Origin: an uncultured Flavobacteriaceae bacterium
GTDB taxonomy: Bacteria; Bacteroidota; Bacteroidia; Flavobacteriales; Flavobacteriaceae
NCBI GenBank assembly: GCA_937944485.1
Contig: CALDYU010000006.1
Coordinates: forward strand, 62,001-126,000
Direction: 5' to 3'
DNA length: 64,000 nt
How positions within the stretch are numbered: position 1 is the first letter of the stretch; each line of letters starts with the position of its first letter. This document shows positions 16,715-27,006 of the stretch, one piece after another. The notes beneath the pieces are model-generated. The model did no database searches. It was not told where the DNA came from and saw only the letters and a program-made list of their open reading frames with translations. Both the position numbers and the translations under genes were made by a program.

Positions 16715-19700
16715 ATGAAATATTTATCGAAATACCTCTTTTTCCTCTTTGCAGTTACTTCCGTGTCTGCACAAAACATTGATATGAAATTGATGCAAGA
16801 CTTAAAACCCCGGAATATCGGTCCTGGAGGGATGAGTGGTCGTGTTACTGCCATTGATGTTGTGCATAAAAATCCTGATATAATGTATGTAGGTACGGCC
16901 TCCGGAGGCTTATGGAAATCTACTTCTGGTGGTATCAAGTGGGATCCTATTTTTGAGAAAGAACTAACCGGATCTATTGGGGCAGTTGCCATTCAACAAA
17001 GTAACCCGTCGGTAATTTGGGTGGGTACTGGTGAAGGTAACCCAAGGAATAGTTTGAACGGAGGTTTTGGCGTTTATCGCTCTCTTGATGGGGGTAAAAA
17101 CTGGAAGGCCATGGGGCTTGAAAAAACGCGACATATTCACCGAATTAAAATTGATCCAACCGATCCGAATACGATATATGTCGGCGCAATAGGCTCCCCA
17201 TGGGGAGAACATGCGGAACGCGGCGTATATAAAACTACAGACGGAGGGCAAACATGGAACAAAATACTCTTTGTAAATAATAAAACGGGAGTCGCTGATT
17301 TGGTGATGGATCCAAGCAATCCAAATAAACTTATCGCGGCCATGTGGGAGCACAAGCGTGACCCTTGGTTTTTCAATTCTGGTGGCAAAGGAAGCGGAAT
17401 TTATATGACGCATGACGGTGGTAAAAATTGGAAAAAAATCACGGATAAAGATGGACTTCCCAAAGGAAATTTAGGACGCATAGGCATTGCCATCGCTCCT
17501 GGAAAGCCAGATATTATTTATGCCTTGGTAGAAGCTAAAAAAAATGCCTTGTACAAATCGGAAGATGGTGGTTTTAAATGGAAGAAAATTAATGATAAGT
17601 CCGACATTGGCAACCGACCCTTTTATTATTCCGAAATTTATGTAGATCCGCAGAATGAAAATCGGGTGTTCTCCGTATTCACCTATGTCAACGTCTCTGA
17701 AGATGGGGGTAAAAATTTCAAACAACTAATGCCGGCCTATGGCGTTGATAATGGCATACACCCCGATCATCATGCCTGGTGGATACACCCTGAAAACGGA
17801 CAATTTATGATGGATGGTAATGACGGTGGTCTCAATATTACCAAAGACGGAGGTAAAACATGGCGTTTTATTGGCAATCTTCCAGTGGCGCAATTTTATC
17901 ACATCAATGTAGATAATGAATTCCCGTATAATGTGTACGGAGGTATGCAAGATAATGGTTCATGGCGAGGGCCGGCATACGTATGGCGAGCGCAGGGTAT
18001 TCGCAATAGCTATTGGCAAGAAATCTCATTTGGCGACGGTTTTGATGTGGTGCCTGATAAAGATGATTCACGTTACGGTTATACCATGAGTCAACAGGGT
18101 TTTGTACAACGGTACGATTGGAAAACAGGTAACAATTATATTGTACGCCCTACCCCACCAGATGCTAACACCAAATTACGTTTCAATTGGAATGCTGCAA
18201 TAGGCCAAGATCCTTTTGATAATAGCACCGTCTATTTCGGTAGTCAATTTGTACACAAAAGCACGGATAAGGGCCTTACATGGAAAGTGATCTCACCAGA
18301 TTTAACAACCAATGACCCGGAAAAACAAAAGCAAAGTGAAAGTGGCGGATTGTCTATGGATGCCACGGGAGCTGAAAATCATACTACCATTTTAGTGATT
18401 GAACCTTCGCCTGTAGAAAAAAATATGCTATGGGTAGGATCTGATGATGGTCGCGTTCATTATACGCAGAATGGAGGAGAAACCTGGGTTGATATTACTA
18501 AGAATTTAAAAGGTTTGCCTGCTGGTAGTTGGATAGCTCAAATTAAAGCATCAAATAAAAATAAAGGGGAAGCTTTATTAATTGCTAATGACTATCGTAG
18601 ATTCAATTATACCCCCTATGCCTACCGCACAAAAAATTATGGAAAAACATGGCAACGCATTGTTGATGGTAATGACGTAGAAAGTTATACTTTATCGATT
18701 GTAGAAGATCCTGAAAATTCGAATCTTATTTTCTTAGGAACGGATGATGGATTATACGTTTCCTTTAATGCAGGTGATGCATGGCAAAAATGGTCAGAAG
18801 ATTTCCCAACGGTATCTACTAAGGATTTAGTAATTCACCCAAGAGAACAAGATTTAGTAATTGGCACCTTTGGCCGGGCCGCTTGGGTTTTAGATGATAT
18901 TCGTCCACTTCGTGCTTTGGCTTCGGACAAAACCATACTGAATAAGGATGCTGTTCTTTTTGAACCGCCAACGGCCTATCAAGCCGCATACCAACAGCCA
19001 ACAGGAAGCCGTTTTGGTGGAGATGCTCTCTACAATGCAGAAAACAGAAAAAGTGGGGCTATGATTACTTATTATTTGAAAGAAGGAAAGAAAAAAGAGA
19101 ACAAACCAAAGAAAGATACTGAGGATGCTAAATCTAATTCCGCACAAGAAAGTTCAGAGAAAGCGAAGAAAGAATTAACAGGTGTACAGAAAAAAGATTC
19201 GATTCAATTTGAGTTTTTGAATGGTAATAAAGTTGTTCGAACCCTCAAATATAAAACGCCTGAAAAAGCTGGTTTTCACAGAATATATTGGCGTATGGAT
19301 GAAAAAGGACCAGATAGACCCTCTAGAAAAATTAGCAAACGTAAAAATGAACGCGGTGGCAGAAGTGTCAAGCCTGGCAGCTATAACGTTAGAATGAGTT
19401 TTGGTAATATGACGGATGAAACTACAATAATAGTTAAAACGGACCCGAGATTGAATGTAGATATGAACGCTATAAATGAGGTTTACGAAACTTCAGAAAA
19501 AATCGCTAATATGACGCAAATTGCTGCAGATGCGGTAAAACAATTAGTAGAAAGCAAAAATGCCGCTAATAAATATGCTGCCCAATTGAAAGACATTGAT
19601 AAGAAAAAATATAAAGATCAAATCAAAAGTTCTAAGGCGATTGTAAAAGCCATTGATTCGATTGTTGCACTTTACATTGGTAAAGAAGATAAACGACAAG

Positions 19701-19948
19701 GTATCACAAGAAACCCCGAAGTTAATGTTATGCAACGCATTGGAAATGCAAGCTATTATTCAAGTACGCGACAAACAGGATTGACGGAAACAGAAAAAAA
19801 CCTGATACAATATGCCGAAGATGATCTAAAAAGTGCTTTGAATAAAACCAACGCCTTTTTCGCTGACCGATGGAAAAACTATAAAGAAGCTATGGTGGCT
19901 CTTAAAATTTCGCCATTTAAAGAAACTGAAACTTTTAACTTAAATTAA
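16715..19948 (+). CDS. Secreted VPS10/sortilin-type beta-propeller protein (annotated as glycosyl hydrolase)
   Basis: 1077 residues from the ATG at 16715, which starts the signal peptide ending VSAQ; an earlier in-frame ATG (16655) overlaps the preceding gene. It contains at least six Asp-box/BNR repeats (LDGGKNW, TDGGQTW, HDGGKNW, EDGGFKW, KDGGKTW, NGGETW) forming a ten-bladed sortilin-like propeller over residues about 30-720, then a Lys/Glu-rich linker near 795-840 and an alpha/beta C-terminal part. Homologues are usually called glycosyl hydrolases, but Asp-boxes are structural and no catalytic residue can be named. It likely works with the upstream amidohydrolase. Confidence 0.85.
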   Translation: MKYLSKYLFFLFAVTSVSAQNIDMKLMQDLKPRNIGPGGMSGRVTAIDVVHKNPDIMYVGTASGGLWKSTSGGIKWDPIFEKELTGSIGAVAIQQSNPSVIWVGTGEGNPRNSLNGGFGVYRSLDGGKNWKAMGLEKTRHIHRIKIDPTDPNTIYVGAIGSPWGEHAERGVYKTTDGGQTWNKILFVNNKTGVADLVMDPSNPNKLIAAMWEHKRDPWFFNSGGKGSGIYMTHDGGKNWKKITDKDGLPKGNLGRIGIAIAPGKPDIIYALVEAKKNALYKSEDGGFKWKKINDKSDIGNRPFYYSEIYVDPQNENRVFSVFTYVNVSEDGGKNFKQLMPAYGVDNGIHPDHHAWWIHPENGQFMMDGNDGGLNITKDGGKTWRFIGNLPVAQFYHINVDNEFPYNVYGGMQDNGSWRGPAYVWRAQGIRNSYWQEISFGDGFDVVPDKDDSRYGYTMSQQGFVQRYDWKTGNNYIVRPTPPDANTKLRFNWNAAIGQDPFDNSTVYFGSQFVHKSTDKGLTWKVISPDLTTNDPEKQKQSESGGLSMDATGAENHTTILVIEPSPVEKNMLWVGSDDGRVHYTQNGGETWVDITKNLKGLPAGSWIAQIKASNKNKGEALLIANDYRRFNYTPYAYRTKNYGKTWQRIVDGNDVESYTLSIVEDPENSNLIFLGTDDGLYVSFNAGDAWQKWSEDFPTVSTKDLVIHPREQDLVIGTFGRAAWVLDDIRPLRALASDKTILNKDAVLFEPPTAYQAAYQQPTGSRFGGDALYNAENRKSGAMITYYLKEGKKKENKPKKDTEDAKSNSAQESSEKAKKELTGVQKKDSIQFEFLNGNKVVRTLKYKTPEKAGFHRIYWRMDEKGPDRPSRKISKRKNERGGRSVKPGSYNVRMSFGNMTDETTIIVKTDPRLNVDMNAINEVYETSEKIANMTQIAADAVKQLVESKNAANKYAAQLKDIDKKKYKDQIKSSKAIVKAIDSIVALYIGKEDKRQGITRNPEVNVMQRIGNASYYSSTRQTGLTETEKNLIQYAEDDLKSALNKTNAFFADRWKNYKEAMVALKISPFKETETFNLN

Positions 19949-20026
19949 ATTATAGATTTTTCGAGTGCACATTTCACCAATAAGAAGATGCACTGCTGCT
20001 CGATAAAACACCTTTTAGAAATTACT

Positions 20027-20707
20027 ATGAAAAGAACACTTACACTAATTACATTATTGGTATCACTTACAAGCAATGCTCAAGAAATTGGCGATGACAC
20101 CTTTGGGGCTTGGTATATGTATTTCGGAACTAATAAAATTGCCGAGAAATTAAGTTTACATACAGAGGCGCAATTTAGGTATTATGAGAACGCTAAAAAC
20201 TTTAACCAATTATTATTGCGCACAGGATTGAATTATCATATAAATCAGAACGCAATAGCAACTTTAGGCTATGGTTTTATTGAAACTGACGGTACTTTTG
20301 AAGACCTTCAAAGTGACATCAATGCCAAAGAAAATAGAATATTTCAACAACTTATTTTAAAAAATAAAGTAGGGCAATTTTTATTTGAACATCGGTATCG
20401 TTTAGAACAGCGGTTTATAAAATTGGGAAACACTAATGACACGCAGCACCGTGCGCGCTATCGAATACAGGTAACTTTACCTTTGACCGACATTTTCTTT
20501 TTGAATTTTTATGACGAAATTTTCTTAAACCTTCAAAACAGCGTTTATGGGCAAAATCGTTTATATGGCGCACTTGGTGTACATGTCACTAAAGATTTAA
20601 GTGCCCAGTTTGGTTATCTAAAAAATCATTTTCCCAGTGCTAATTTCGACCGATTACAGATAGGAATTATCTGGAATACCGACTTACGCAAAAAGAAGGC
20701 AGAATAA
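20027..20707 (+). CDS. DUF2490 family outer-membrane protein
   Basis: 226 residues from the ATG at 20027, which starts a signal peptide ending SNAQ. The mature part is a run of amphipathic beta-strands with aromatic belts (FGAWYMYFGTNKI, LHTEAQFRYYENAKNFNQLLLRTGLNYHI, LFEHRYRLEQRFI), typical of the small beta-barrels of DUF2490. The protein ends with a charged tail RKKKAE. Function unknown. It follows the VPS10-type gene by 78 bases on the same strand. Confidence 0.85.
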   Translation: MKRTLTLITLLVSLTSNAQEIGDDTFGAWYMYFGTNKIAEKLSLHTEAQFRYYENAKNFNQLLLRTGLNYHINQNAIATLGYGFIETDGTFEDLQSDINAKENRIFQQLILKNKVGQFLFEHRYRLEQRFIKLGNTNDTQHRARYRIQVTLPLTDIFFLNFYDEIFLNLQNSVYGQNRLYGALGVHVTKDLSAQFGYLKNHFPSANFDRLQIGIIWNTDLRKKKAE

Positions 20708-20865
20708 ATTGCCCCTAAAAAAAGCCAAAAGGCAATTATAAGATTAAACAATTGATTACGAGACAAGGGCTAGTCACACTTAAATCTCCATTGTTGAGTA
20801 AATCAGTTGGCAGCCGCAATTAACCGATTCCTATTAAAAATTATTAATTTCTAAAAGAGCAACTG

Positions 20866-22080
20866 ATGAATTTACAGAAAGTCACTTTTCAAAACAAAGA
20901 AGGTCAAAATTTAGTAGGAAGATTAGAAATGCCAGCAAATCAACATCCGCATAATTTTGCCATTTTCGCGCATTGTTTTACCTGTAATAAAAACTTATCC
21001 GCAGTAAAAAACATTGGAAAAGCCTTAACCAAAAGAGGTTTCGGAGTATTGCGATTTGATTTTACTGGATTAGGAGAAAGCGAAGGTGATTTTGAAAACA
21101 CGAACTTTTCAGGTAATGTTGAAGATTTAATAGCTGCAGCCGATTATCTTAAAGAAAACTATCAAGCCCCGGCACTACTTATTGGTCATTCATTAGGTGG
21201 TGCAGCGGTAATTTTTGCAGCCAAAAAATTAGACTCCGTAAAAGCAGTAGCTACTATAGGTGCTCCGTCGAACCCAAGTCATGTGCAACATTTACTAAAA
21301 AGTAACATTGAAGAAATAAAAAATACAGGAAAAGCAGTTGTTAATTTAAGCGGTCGCGATTTTACAATAAAAAAGCAATTTTTAGATGACCTAGAAACAA
21401 AATCACTTCCGGAAACGGCTCGAAACTTAAGAAAAGCCTTGTTGGTAATGCATGCTCCGCAAGATGAAACTGTAGGAATTAAAAATGCAGAAGAAATCTA
21501 TATCGCGGCAAGACATCCGAAGAGTTTTGTTTCTCTAGATGGGGCCGATCATTTGCTAATGAATAGACAAGACTCGTTGTATGCTGGAGAAGTTATTGCA
21601 GGTTGGGCGCAACGTTATATGGATATTCCTGAGGATACCAATCTAAAAACGAAACACCAAGTACTTGCTAGTCTTGATGCTAATGATGGATTCACAACAG
21701 CCATGAAAGTGGGTAATCATTTCATGACTGCCGATGAACCTATATCATTTGGCGGCAATGATTTTGGTCCTTCTCCTTATGAATATGTTACGGCGGGCTT
21801 ATCTGCATGCACAGCAATGACAGTACAAATGTACGCTCGAAGAAAAGGATGGCCTTTAGAAAACATCGAAGTTCATACCTCTTACTCAAAATCGCATATT
21901 GAAGATTGCGAAAATTGTGAATCAGACAATGCAAAAATTGACACTTTTCACAAAGAGATAAAATTTACCGGAGCATTTAATGAAAAACAAATCGCCCGAA
22001 TGCTTCAAATTGCTGACAAGTGTCCTGTACATAAAACTTTGCATAGTGAAACGCAAGTAATTACTAAAGTCATTACCTAA
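20866..22080 (+). CDS. Alpha/beta hydrolase fused to OsmC-like peroxidase domain
   Basis: 404 residues in two parts. Residues about 1-255: alpha/beta hydrolase with nucleophile elbow GHSLGG (Ser 109), acidic residue near APQDETVG, and a final His in DGADHLL. Residues about 265-404: OsmC/Ohr-type domain with two redox cysteines, one in LSACTAMTVQMYARRKGW and one in DKCPVHKTL; this half would reduce organic peroxides. The same bifunctional fusion is known in many Gram-negatives. No linked regulator is visible. Confidence 0.9.
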   Translation: MNLQKVTFQNKEGQNLVGRLEMPANQHPHNFAIFAHCFTCNKNLSAVKNIGKALTKRGFGVLRFDFTGLGESEGDFENTNFSGNVEDLIAAADYLKENYQAPALLIGHSLGGAAVIFAAKKLDSVKAVATIGAPSNPSHVQHLLKSNIEEIKNTGKAVVNLSGRDFTIKKQFLDDLETKSLPETARNLRKALLVMHAPQDETVGIKNAEEIYIAARHPKSFVSLDGADHLLMNRQDSLYAGEVIAGWAQRYMDIPEDTNLKTKHQVLASLDANDGFTTAMKVGNHFMTADEPISFGGNDFGPSPYEYVTAGLSACTAMTVQMYARRKGWPLENIEVHTSYSKSHIEDCENCESDNAKIDTFHKEIKFTGAFNEKQIARMLQIADKCPVHKTLHSETQVITKVIT

Positions 22081-22346
22081 CATAGATAAACCCTCGATAT
22101 TTCAAAGACAAAAAGAGCATTTTCATAAGCTATTCAAATTAAATTGCTGCAAAAGTTTCCGAATTGTAGTAGTCATCTACACTTTTTTACGTAGTCACGA
22201 GATCTATCAAATACCTTATAATTGAAACGAAGATATTTTTAAGCGTCACCGTCAATAAAATCGGACAAAAACACAAATATTCCTGTTCGTTTTATTATGA
22301 TAAAACTTAAGGTTATATTTAGAACCAATTCAAAACACTACTGAAA

Positions 22347-25181
22347 ATGAAAACTAAAATTGCGATTTTTTGTATCGCCCTTCTTACTTTTTGCGCTATA
22401 CATGCGCAAAATGATTCTGGGGTAGCTGCTAAAGCTTCCATACCCGAAGAAAATATTCCCGTTGATGCTAATGTTAAAATTGGAAAACTTGAAAACGGAT
22501 TAACTTACTATATTAGAAATAATGGCAAACCCGAAGATAAAGTAGAGCTACGCCTTGTTGTGAATGCAGGTTCTATAATGGAATCTGACCGACAATTAGG
22601 TCTAGCCCATTTTATGGAACACATGAATTTTAATGGCACCAAGAATTTTGAAAAAAATGATTTAGTCGATTATTTGCAAAGTATAGGGGTAAAATTTGGT
22701 GCCGACTTGAATGCCTACACCAGTTTTGATGAAACCGTCTATATACTACCTATACCTAGTGATGATCCTGAGAAATTAGAAAAAGGCTTTCAAATAATTG
22801 AAGATTGGGCGCACAATACTACCTTATCTGAAGAGGCGATAGATGGTGAAAGAGGTGTGGTTTTAGAGGAATTACGTTTGCGTTTAGGAGCTGATGAGCG
22901 CATGCAGCGAATTACATTACCGAAAATGATGTATGGTTCGAAATATGCAGATCGCTTGCCAATAGGTACCAAAGAAAATCTTGAAAATTTCACTTATGAC
23001 GATGTTCGCGACTACTATAAAAAATGGTATCGCCCAGATTTAATGGCTGTAGTTGCCGTTGGTGATTTGGATGTTTCTGTAATGGAGGAAAAAATAAAAA
23101 ATCATTTCTCTGGCATTGCGATGAGTGAAAATCCAGCAAAAAGAGAGTCCTATGAACTACCTAACCATGATGAGACCTTAGTCGCTATTGCTTCGGATAA
23201 AGAAGCGGCTTTCAGCCAAGTACAGGTCATTTATAAAGACACCTATGAATCACCTAAAATTAAAACGCTAGCCGACTATCGCGAATCATTGGTGAAAAAC
23301 TTATTTTCTACCTTAATAAATAATCGTTTAGATGAACTTAGAAATAGTTCCAATCCGCCATTTGTATTTGGTTTTTCCTATTACGGTGGTACTTTCGCAC
23401 GTACAAAAAATGCGTACCAGTCCTTTGCTCAGACGAGTCCTGATGGTCAGTTAAAAGGTCTCAAAGCCATCTTAGAAGAAAATGAGCGTGTTAAGCGTTA
23501 CGGTTTTCAAGAAGGAGAATTTGAACGTGCTAAAAAGAGTCTTTTGGCTCGGTTAGAAAAACAATATAATGATCGTGACAAACGTGAAAGTGGTCGCTTA
23601 GTCGGAAGTTATGTTAGGCATTACTTAAATGAGCAGCCCATTCCGGGTATAGAATGGGTATTTGATACCACCAAAAAATTACTTCCTACAGTTAAATTAG
23701 AAGAAATTGGGGTATTAATTAATGATTTTTTACATGATAACAATCGCGTTATCGTACTTACTGGCCCTGAAAAAGAAGGGTTAACGCAAGTAACGGAAGA
23801 TCAAGTGAAAACGCTTTTAGATCAGGTGAAAACTGATGATATAAAAGCCTACACAGATGAGGCCGTACGCGACGCTTTAATTACAAAAATGCCTGTCCCT
23901 GGCACGATAAGTAAATCAACCTCTAATAACCAATTAGGTACAACAACACTAGAATTAAGCAATGGTGCAACGGTTACCTACAAAAAAACAGACTTTAAGA
24001 ATGATGAAGTCTTATTTAGAGCCTATAGCCATGGCGGAACTAGTTTGTACTCTGATGCTGATCATATTGCAACCTCTTTCGCAAATAGAGGGCTTGCTGA
24101 GGCAGGCATTGGCGGATTATCGCTTACCGATATCAATAAATTTATGAGTGGTAAAATAGCCAATGTTTCCCCATCAATTGGTGGTTTTAGTGAAAATTTC
24201 AGAGGTTCGGCGGCGCCAAAAGATCTGGAAACTCTTTTTCAAATGGTTCATCTTTATTTCACTTCTTTGAATAAAGATGATGAAGCATATAGTTCATATC
24301 TCAGTAAGCAGAAAAGTTTCTTGGGCAACCTCATGGCAAATCCGCAATTTTACTTTCAAGATCAATTGGGTAGAATTAGAAATGAAGGGAATTCAAGATA
24401 TACTGGTTTCCCTACCGCGGAGAAATTAGACGCTGCCGATTATAATTTAGCCTATCAGAAATATCAAGAACGATTTGCTGATGCTGGAGATTTTCACTAC
24501 TTCTTAGTAGGTAATATTGATGAAACTAAAGTTGCTGATTACGCTAAAACTTATTTAGCATCATTGCCAGGTAAAAACAGTAATGAAAGTTATGTGCCCA
24601 CAAAATTTAGAAGAAAAGATGCCTTTCAAAAGCATATCATCAATAGAGGTAAAGACCCTAAAAGTAATGTTTCTATTAGTTGGGAAGAAGAAATTCCGTA
24701 TGACGAAAAAACAGCGATGAATATTGGGGCTTTGGGTGAAATACTAACTATAAAATTGGTAGAACGTTTGCGGGAACAAGAAGGAGGGGTCTACGGCGTA
24801 GGAGCTCGTGGTAGTTTAAGTAAAATTTCTTACTCCTTACTTACATTTAATATCTCGTTCCCGTGTGGGCCAGAAAATGTTGATAAATTAATTGATGCCG
24901 CCTTAGCCGAAGTAAATAAAATAAAAGAAGAAGGGGTAACCCCAGAAGATCTGAATAAAGTGAAGGAAACTTATTTAGTACAGCGTAAAGAAGCTATCAA
25001 AACCAATGATTTTTGGGCGACCAATCTATTGCGAATGCATCAAGAAGGTAGAGCAGCCGGTGAAGTTTTATCGTATGAAGATAAAGTGAATAATCTAAAT
25101 GCTAAAGACATACAGGCCGTTGCGAAAAAGTATTTAGATGATAAGTATTTCTTAGGAATATTAATGCCTGAAGCGGAGTAA
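22347..25181 (+). CDS. M16 family metallopeptidase, two-lobed
   Basis: 944 residues, signal peptide to about residue 20 (ending HAQ). The inverted zinc motif HxxEH is HFMEH at 88-92, with the distal Glu in the GVVLEELR helix near 170. The second M16 repeat (about 510-930) lacks the motif but keeps the closing R/Y region (ERLREQEGGVYGVGARG), as in pitrilysin-type enzymes. It should degrade peptides in the periplasm or outside the cell. It is followed by a strong terminator at 25201-25239. Confidence 0.9.
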   Translation: MKTKIAIFCIALLTFCAIHAQNDSGVAAKASIPEENIPVDANVKIGKLENGLTYYIRNNGKPEDKVELRLVVNAGSIMESDRQLGLAHFMEHMNFNGTKNFEKNDLVDYLQSIGVKFGADLNAYTSFDETVYILPIPSDDPEKLEKGFQIIEDWAHNTTLSEEAIDGERGVVLEELRLRLGADERMQRITLPKMMYGSKYADRLPIGTKENLENFTYDDVRDYYKKWYRPDLMAVVAVGDLDVSVMEEKIKNHFSGIAMSENPAKRESYELPNHDETLVAIASDKEAAFSQVQVIYKDTYESPKIKTLADYRESLVKNLFSTLINNRLDELRNSSNPPFVFGFSYYGGTFARTKNAYQSFAQTSPDGQLKGLKAILEENERVKRYGFQEGEFERAKKSLLARLEKQYNDRDKRESGRLVGSYVRHYLNEQPIPGIEWVFDTTKKLLPTVKLEEIGVLINDFLHDNNRVIVLTGPEKEGLTQVTEDQVKTLLDQVKTDDIKAYTDEAVRDALITKMPVPGTISKSTSNNQLGTTTLELSNGATVTYKKTDFKNDEVLFRAYSHGGTSLYSDADHIATSFANRGLAEAGIGGLSLTDINKFMSGKIANVSPSIGGFSENFRGSAAPKDLETLFQMVHLYFTSLNKDDEAYSSYLSKQKSFLGNLMANPQFYFQDQLGRIRNEGNSRYTGFPTAEKLDAADYNLAYQKYQERFADAGDFHYFLVGNIDETKVADYAKTYLASLPGKNSNESYVPTKFRRKDAFQKHIINRGKDPKSNVSISWEEEIPYDEKTAMNIGALGEILTIKLVERLREQEGGVYGVGARGSLSKISYSLLTFNISFPCGPENVDKLIDAALAEVNKIKEEGVTPEDLNKVKETYLVQRKEAIKTNDFWATNLLRMHQEGRAAGEVLSYEDKVNNLNAKDIQAVAKKYLDDKYFLGILMPEAE

Positions 25182-25200
25182 AAGTTCTTTCGAAGGTTTA

Positions 25201-25239
25201 AAAAAAGGTGAACTACAAAAACGTAGTTGGCCTTTTTTT
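25201..25239 (+). terminator. Rho-independent terminator after the M16 peptidase gene
   Basis: Stem AAAAAAGGTGAACTAC / GTAGTTGGCCTTTTTT with loop AAAAAC and a T-run of seven, ending 20-60 bases after the peptidase stop. The A-run on the left side would allow some activity on the other strand, but no converging gene is present. Confidence 0.85.
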
Positions 25240-25265
25240 ATGTTGTAAATTCAATACTATATGGC

Positions 25266-25296
25266 TTGACACTGGCTCATATATTCTGTATTTTAG
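25266..25296 (+). promoter_or_regulatory. Candidate promoter of the Cu/Zn SOD gene
   Basis: TTG at 25266-25268, 20-base spacer, then TATTTTAG (25289-25296), one base off the Bacteroidota -7 element TAnnTTTG. The ATG at 25321 lies 25 bases downstream. Pattern-based only. Confidence 0.35.
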
Positions 25297-25320
25297 CTAA
25301 GAACCAAATTAATAAGTACT

Positions 25321-25932
25321 ATGAAAAAAATACAATTACTAGCCATTACGCTTCTTATAGCTTTATCATATAACTGTAAAGAATTTAAAGAAGGATATAA
25401 AAAAGGAATGGAAGATGCTAAAGCAGAGGCTGAGGCTGAGGCAGCCAAGGAAGTTGAAGCAATGAAAGAAGAAGTCGCTATCGAAACTATTTCTTTTAAA
25501 ATGGAATCAAAAAGTGAGAGTAATGTGATGGGAGATGTAACTTTCAGTGAAAAAGATGGAAAAGTAATGATGACCGCTATGTTAACAGGACTTACACCTG
25601 GTGAGCATGCTATTCATATTCATGATAAGGCAGATTGCTCATCGGCAGATGGAAAATCAACAGGAGGTCATTGGAATCCAACCAGTACGCCTCATGGAAA
25701 ATGGGGGGCTGCGGAAGGTTATCACAAAGGTGATATCGGTAATTTTATGGCAGATGCCGATGGCAATGCCAAGGTAGAATTTGCTACTGAAGAATGGTGT
25801 ATCGGTTGTGATGACGACACAAAAAATATCGTAGGTAAAGCGGTAATTGTTCACCAAGGTGTTGATGATTTTACTTCTCAACCAAGCGGTGCGGCAGGTG
25901 CTCGCGTGAGTTGCACTGGTATTATTCAGTAA
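25321..25932 (+). CDS. sodC: Cu/Zn superoxide dismutase family lipoprotein
   Basis: 203 residues with a lipoprotein-type signal (SYNC lipobox, Cys 19) followed by an Ala/Glu-rich, probably helical linker (about 25-58). The SOD fold shows its copper and zinc ligands: HAIHIHD, then GGHWNP, HGKW, HKGDIGN with the metal Asp, and VIVHQG near the C-terminus, plus the two structural cysteines (ADCSS and VSCTG) and the active-site Arg region (GAARVSC-like, here GARVSC). It detoxifies superoxide in the periplasm or at the outer membrane. Own promoter and terminator. Confidence 0.9.
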   Translation: MKKIQLLAITLLIALSYNCKEFKEGYKKGMEDAKAEAEAEAAKEVEAMKEEVAIETISFKMESKSESNVMGDVTFSEKDGKVMMTAMLTGLTPGEHAIHIHDKADCSSADGKSTGGHWNPTSTPHGKWGAAEGYHKGDIGNFMADADGNAKVEFATEEWCIGCDDDTKNIVGKAVIVHQGVDDFTSQPSGAAGARVSCTGIIQ

Positions 25933-25958
25933 TCTCAACCAAATTTACACTTCAATAT

Positions 25959-25986
25959 AGCCGCCTTTTAGGCGGCTTTGTTTTAT
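25959..25986 (+). terminator. Rho-independent terminator after the SOD gene
   Basis: Perfect 7-bp stem AGCCGCC / GGCGGCT with loop TTTTA, followed by TTGTTTTATTG. It starts 27 bases after the SOD stop. Confidence 0.8.
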
Positions 25987-26064
25987 TGATTGGTGTATTA
26001 TTATCACTAAGTGGATGTAAACCGAATTAACAAATACAATAATTACTTTAATGAACATTGTAAA

Positions 26065-26469
26065 ATGAAAAAATACCTCTTATTTGTTTACCTATGTTTC
26101 ATCTCATGCGATCGACCTAATTGTGATACCGCTAATGTGCTATTTCTAAATAATAATCCAAATTCAAAAATATATAAAGACGAATTAGTAAAACAGCTGA
26201 CTAAGGTTGACCAAACAAAACTTAGTTACTGGCTTCAAAAGTATGATGAACAAAACGGTGTAGAATCATTGTATTTTTATATTCAAGGTGATGGTCTATG
26301 CGCTATTGCTTGTTTAACCATGAAACATTGGAATAAATTAGAACATGTTCGAGAGAAAAAGGGCATTGGTCGCCGCGGAGCAGAATTCACAAATTTACAG
26401 TTCGATATTAGGCAAGATTCAGTGTCGACCGAGTTTATTTATAACACATTTGACCGCATAATTGATTAA
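26065..26469 (+). CDS. Hypothetical lipoprotein
   Basis: 134 residues from the ATG at 26065, selected because it begins a short lipoprotein signal (KKYLLFVYLCFISC, Cys 15); an earlier in-frame ATG at 26011 gives no signal. The mature domain of about 115 residues is mixed alpha/beta with paired cysteines (NCDTA, LCAIAC). I do not recognise the family. The next lipoprotein gene starts 9 bases after the stop, so they form one unit. Confidence 0.65.
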   Translation: MKKYLLFVYLCFISCDRPNCDTANVLFLNNNPNSKIYKDELVKQLTKVDQTKLSYWLQKYDEQNGVESLYFYIQGDGLCAIACLTMKHWNKLEHVREKKGIGRRGAEFTNLQFDIRQDSVSTEFIYNTFDRIID

Positions 26470-26478
26470 AATAGATAT

Positions 26479-26958
26479 ATGATGAAAGTTCTCAAAATTA
26501 AACTACTAGTGATTGGTATAGCAGTTATACTCATGTCGTGCAAGGATAACGCTAATGATACTGACAAACTAAAAGACAACGAAGATCAAAAAACGGAACA
26601 AAAAGCAAGTTCTAAGGAGAAGACTGATCGCCTTGAAATACCGACAGTAAACATTCAAGAAAATGACAAATTAGTTTCTCCGGCAGTACTAAAAGTAAAC
26701 TCTCAGGGCTTGTGGTTTGCAAGTGAAGGAGAACTGGGTTTCGTGCAATTAATTGATGAGCATGGAGCTGAGCTTGCTCGTGGAATTTTAACAACTAAAG
26801 AAAATTGGATGTCTAGTGAACCGGTTGAATTTTCGACAACCTTGACATTTACAACTACAGCTAAAAAAGGCACCTTAATTGTACATAACAACCCTGGGGA
26901 AGGTGATGGAGAAGAGGCTGGCGAAGAAAAGCGTATTAAAATTCAAGTAAGCTTTTAA
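26479..26958 (+). CDS. Hypothetical lipoprotein
   Basis: 159 residues with a lipoprotein signal (IAVILMSC) and a low-complexity Asp/Lys/Glu linker (about 22-52). The remainder (about 55-159) is a compact beta domain with the segments VNSQGLWFASEGELGFVQLID and KGTLIVHNNPGEGDGEE. I recall similar C-terminal domains next to spore-germination-like Gmad modules but cannot assert the family. Paired with the preceding lipoprotein gene. Confidence 0.65.
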   Translation: MMKVLKIKLLVIGIAVILMSCKDNANDTDKLKDNEDQKTEQKASSKEKTDRLEIPTVNIQENDKLVSPAVLKVNSQGLWFASEGELGFVQLIDEHGAELARGILTTKENWMSSEPVEFSTTLTFTTTAKKGTLIVHNNPGEGDGEEAGEEKRIKIQVSF

Positions 26959-27006
26959 TCCTATAAATTAGGCGTCATTAAATAGGGATCGAGAAACTTT
27001 TTTTAG

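Noticed and set aside
20712..20740. Hairpin AATTGCC/GGCAATT after the DUF2490 gene as a terminator
   Set aside because: The 17-base loop and lack of a T-run make it too weak to list as a feature.
22159..22188. CCGAATTGT between the OsmC-fusion and M16 genes, as a further LytTR half-site
   Set aside because: No second half-site lies 21 bp away on the proper side, no nAnnTTTG box stands at 34 bp, and it points toward the 3' end of a plus-strand gene.
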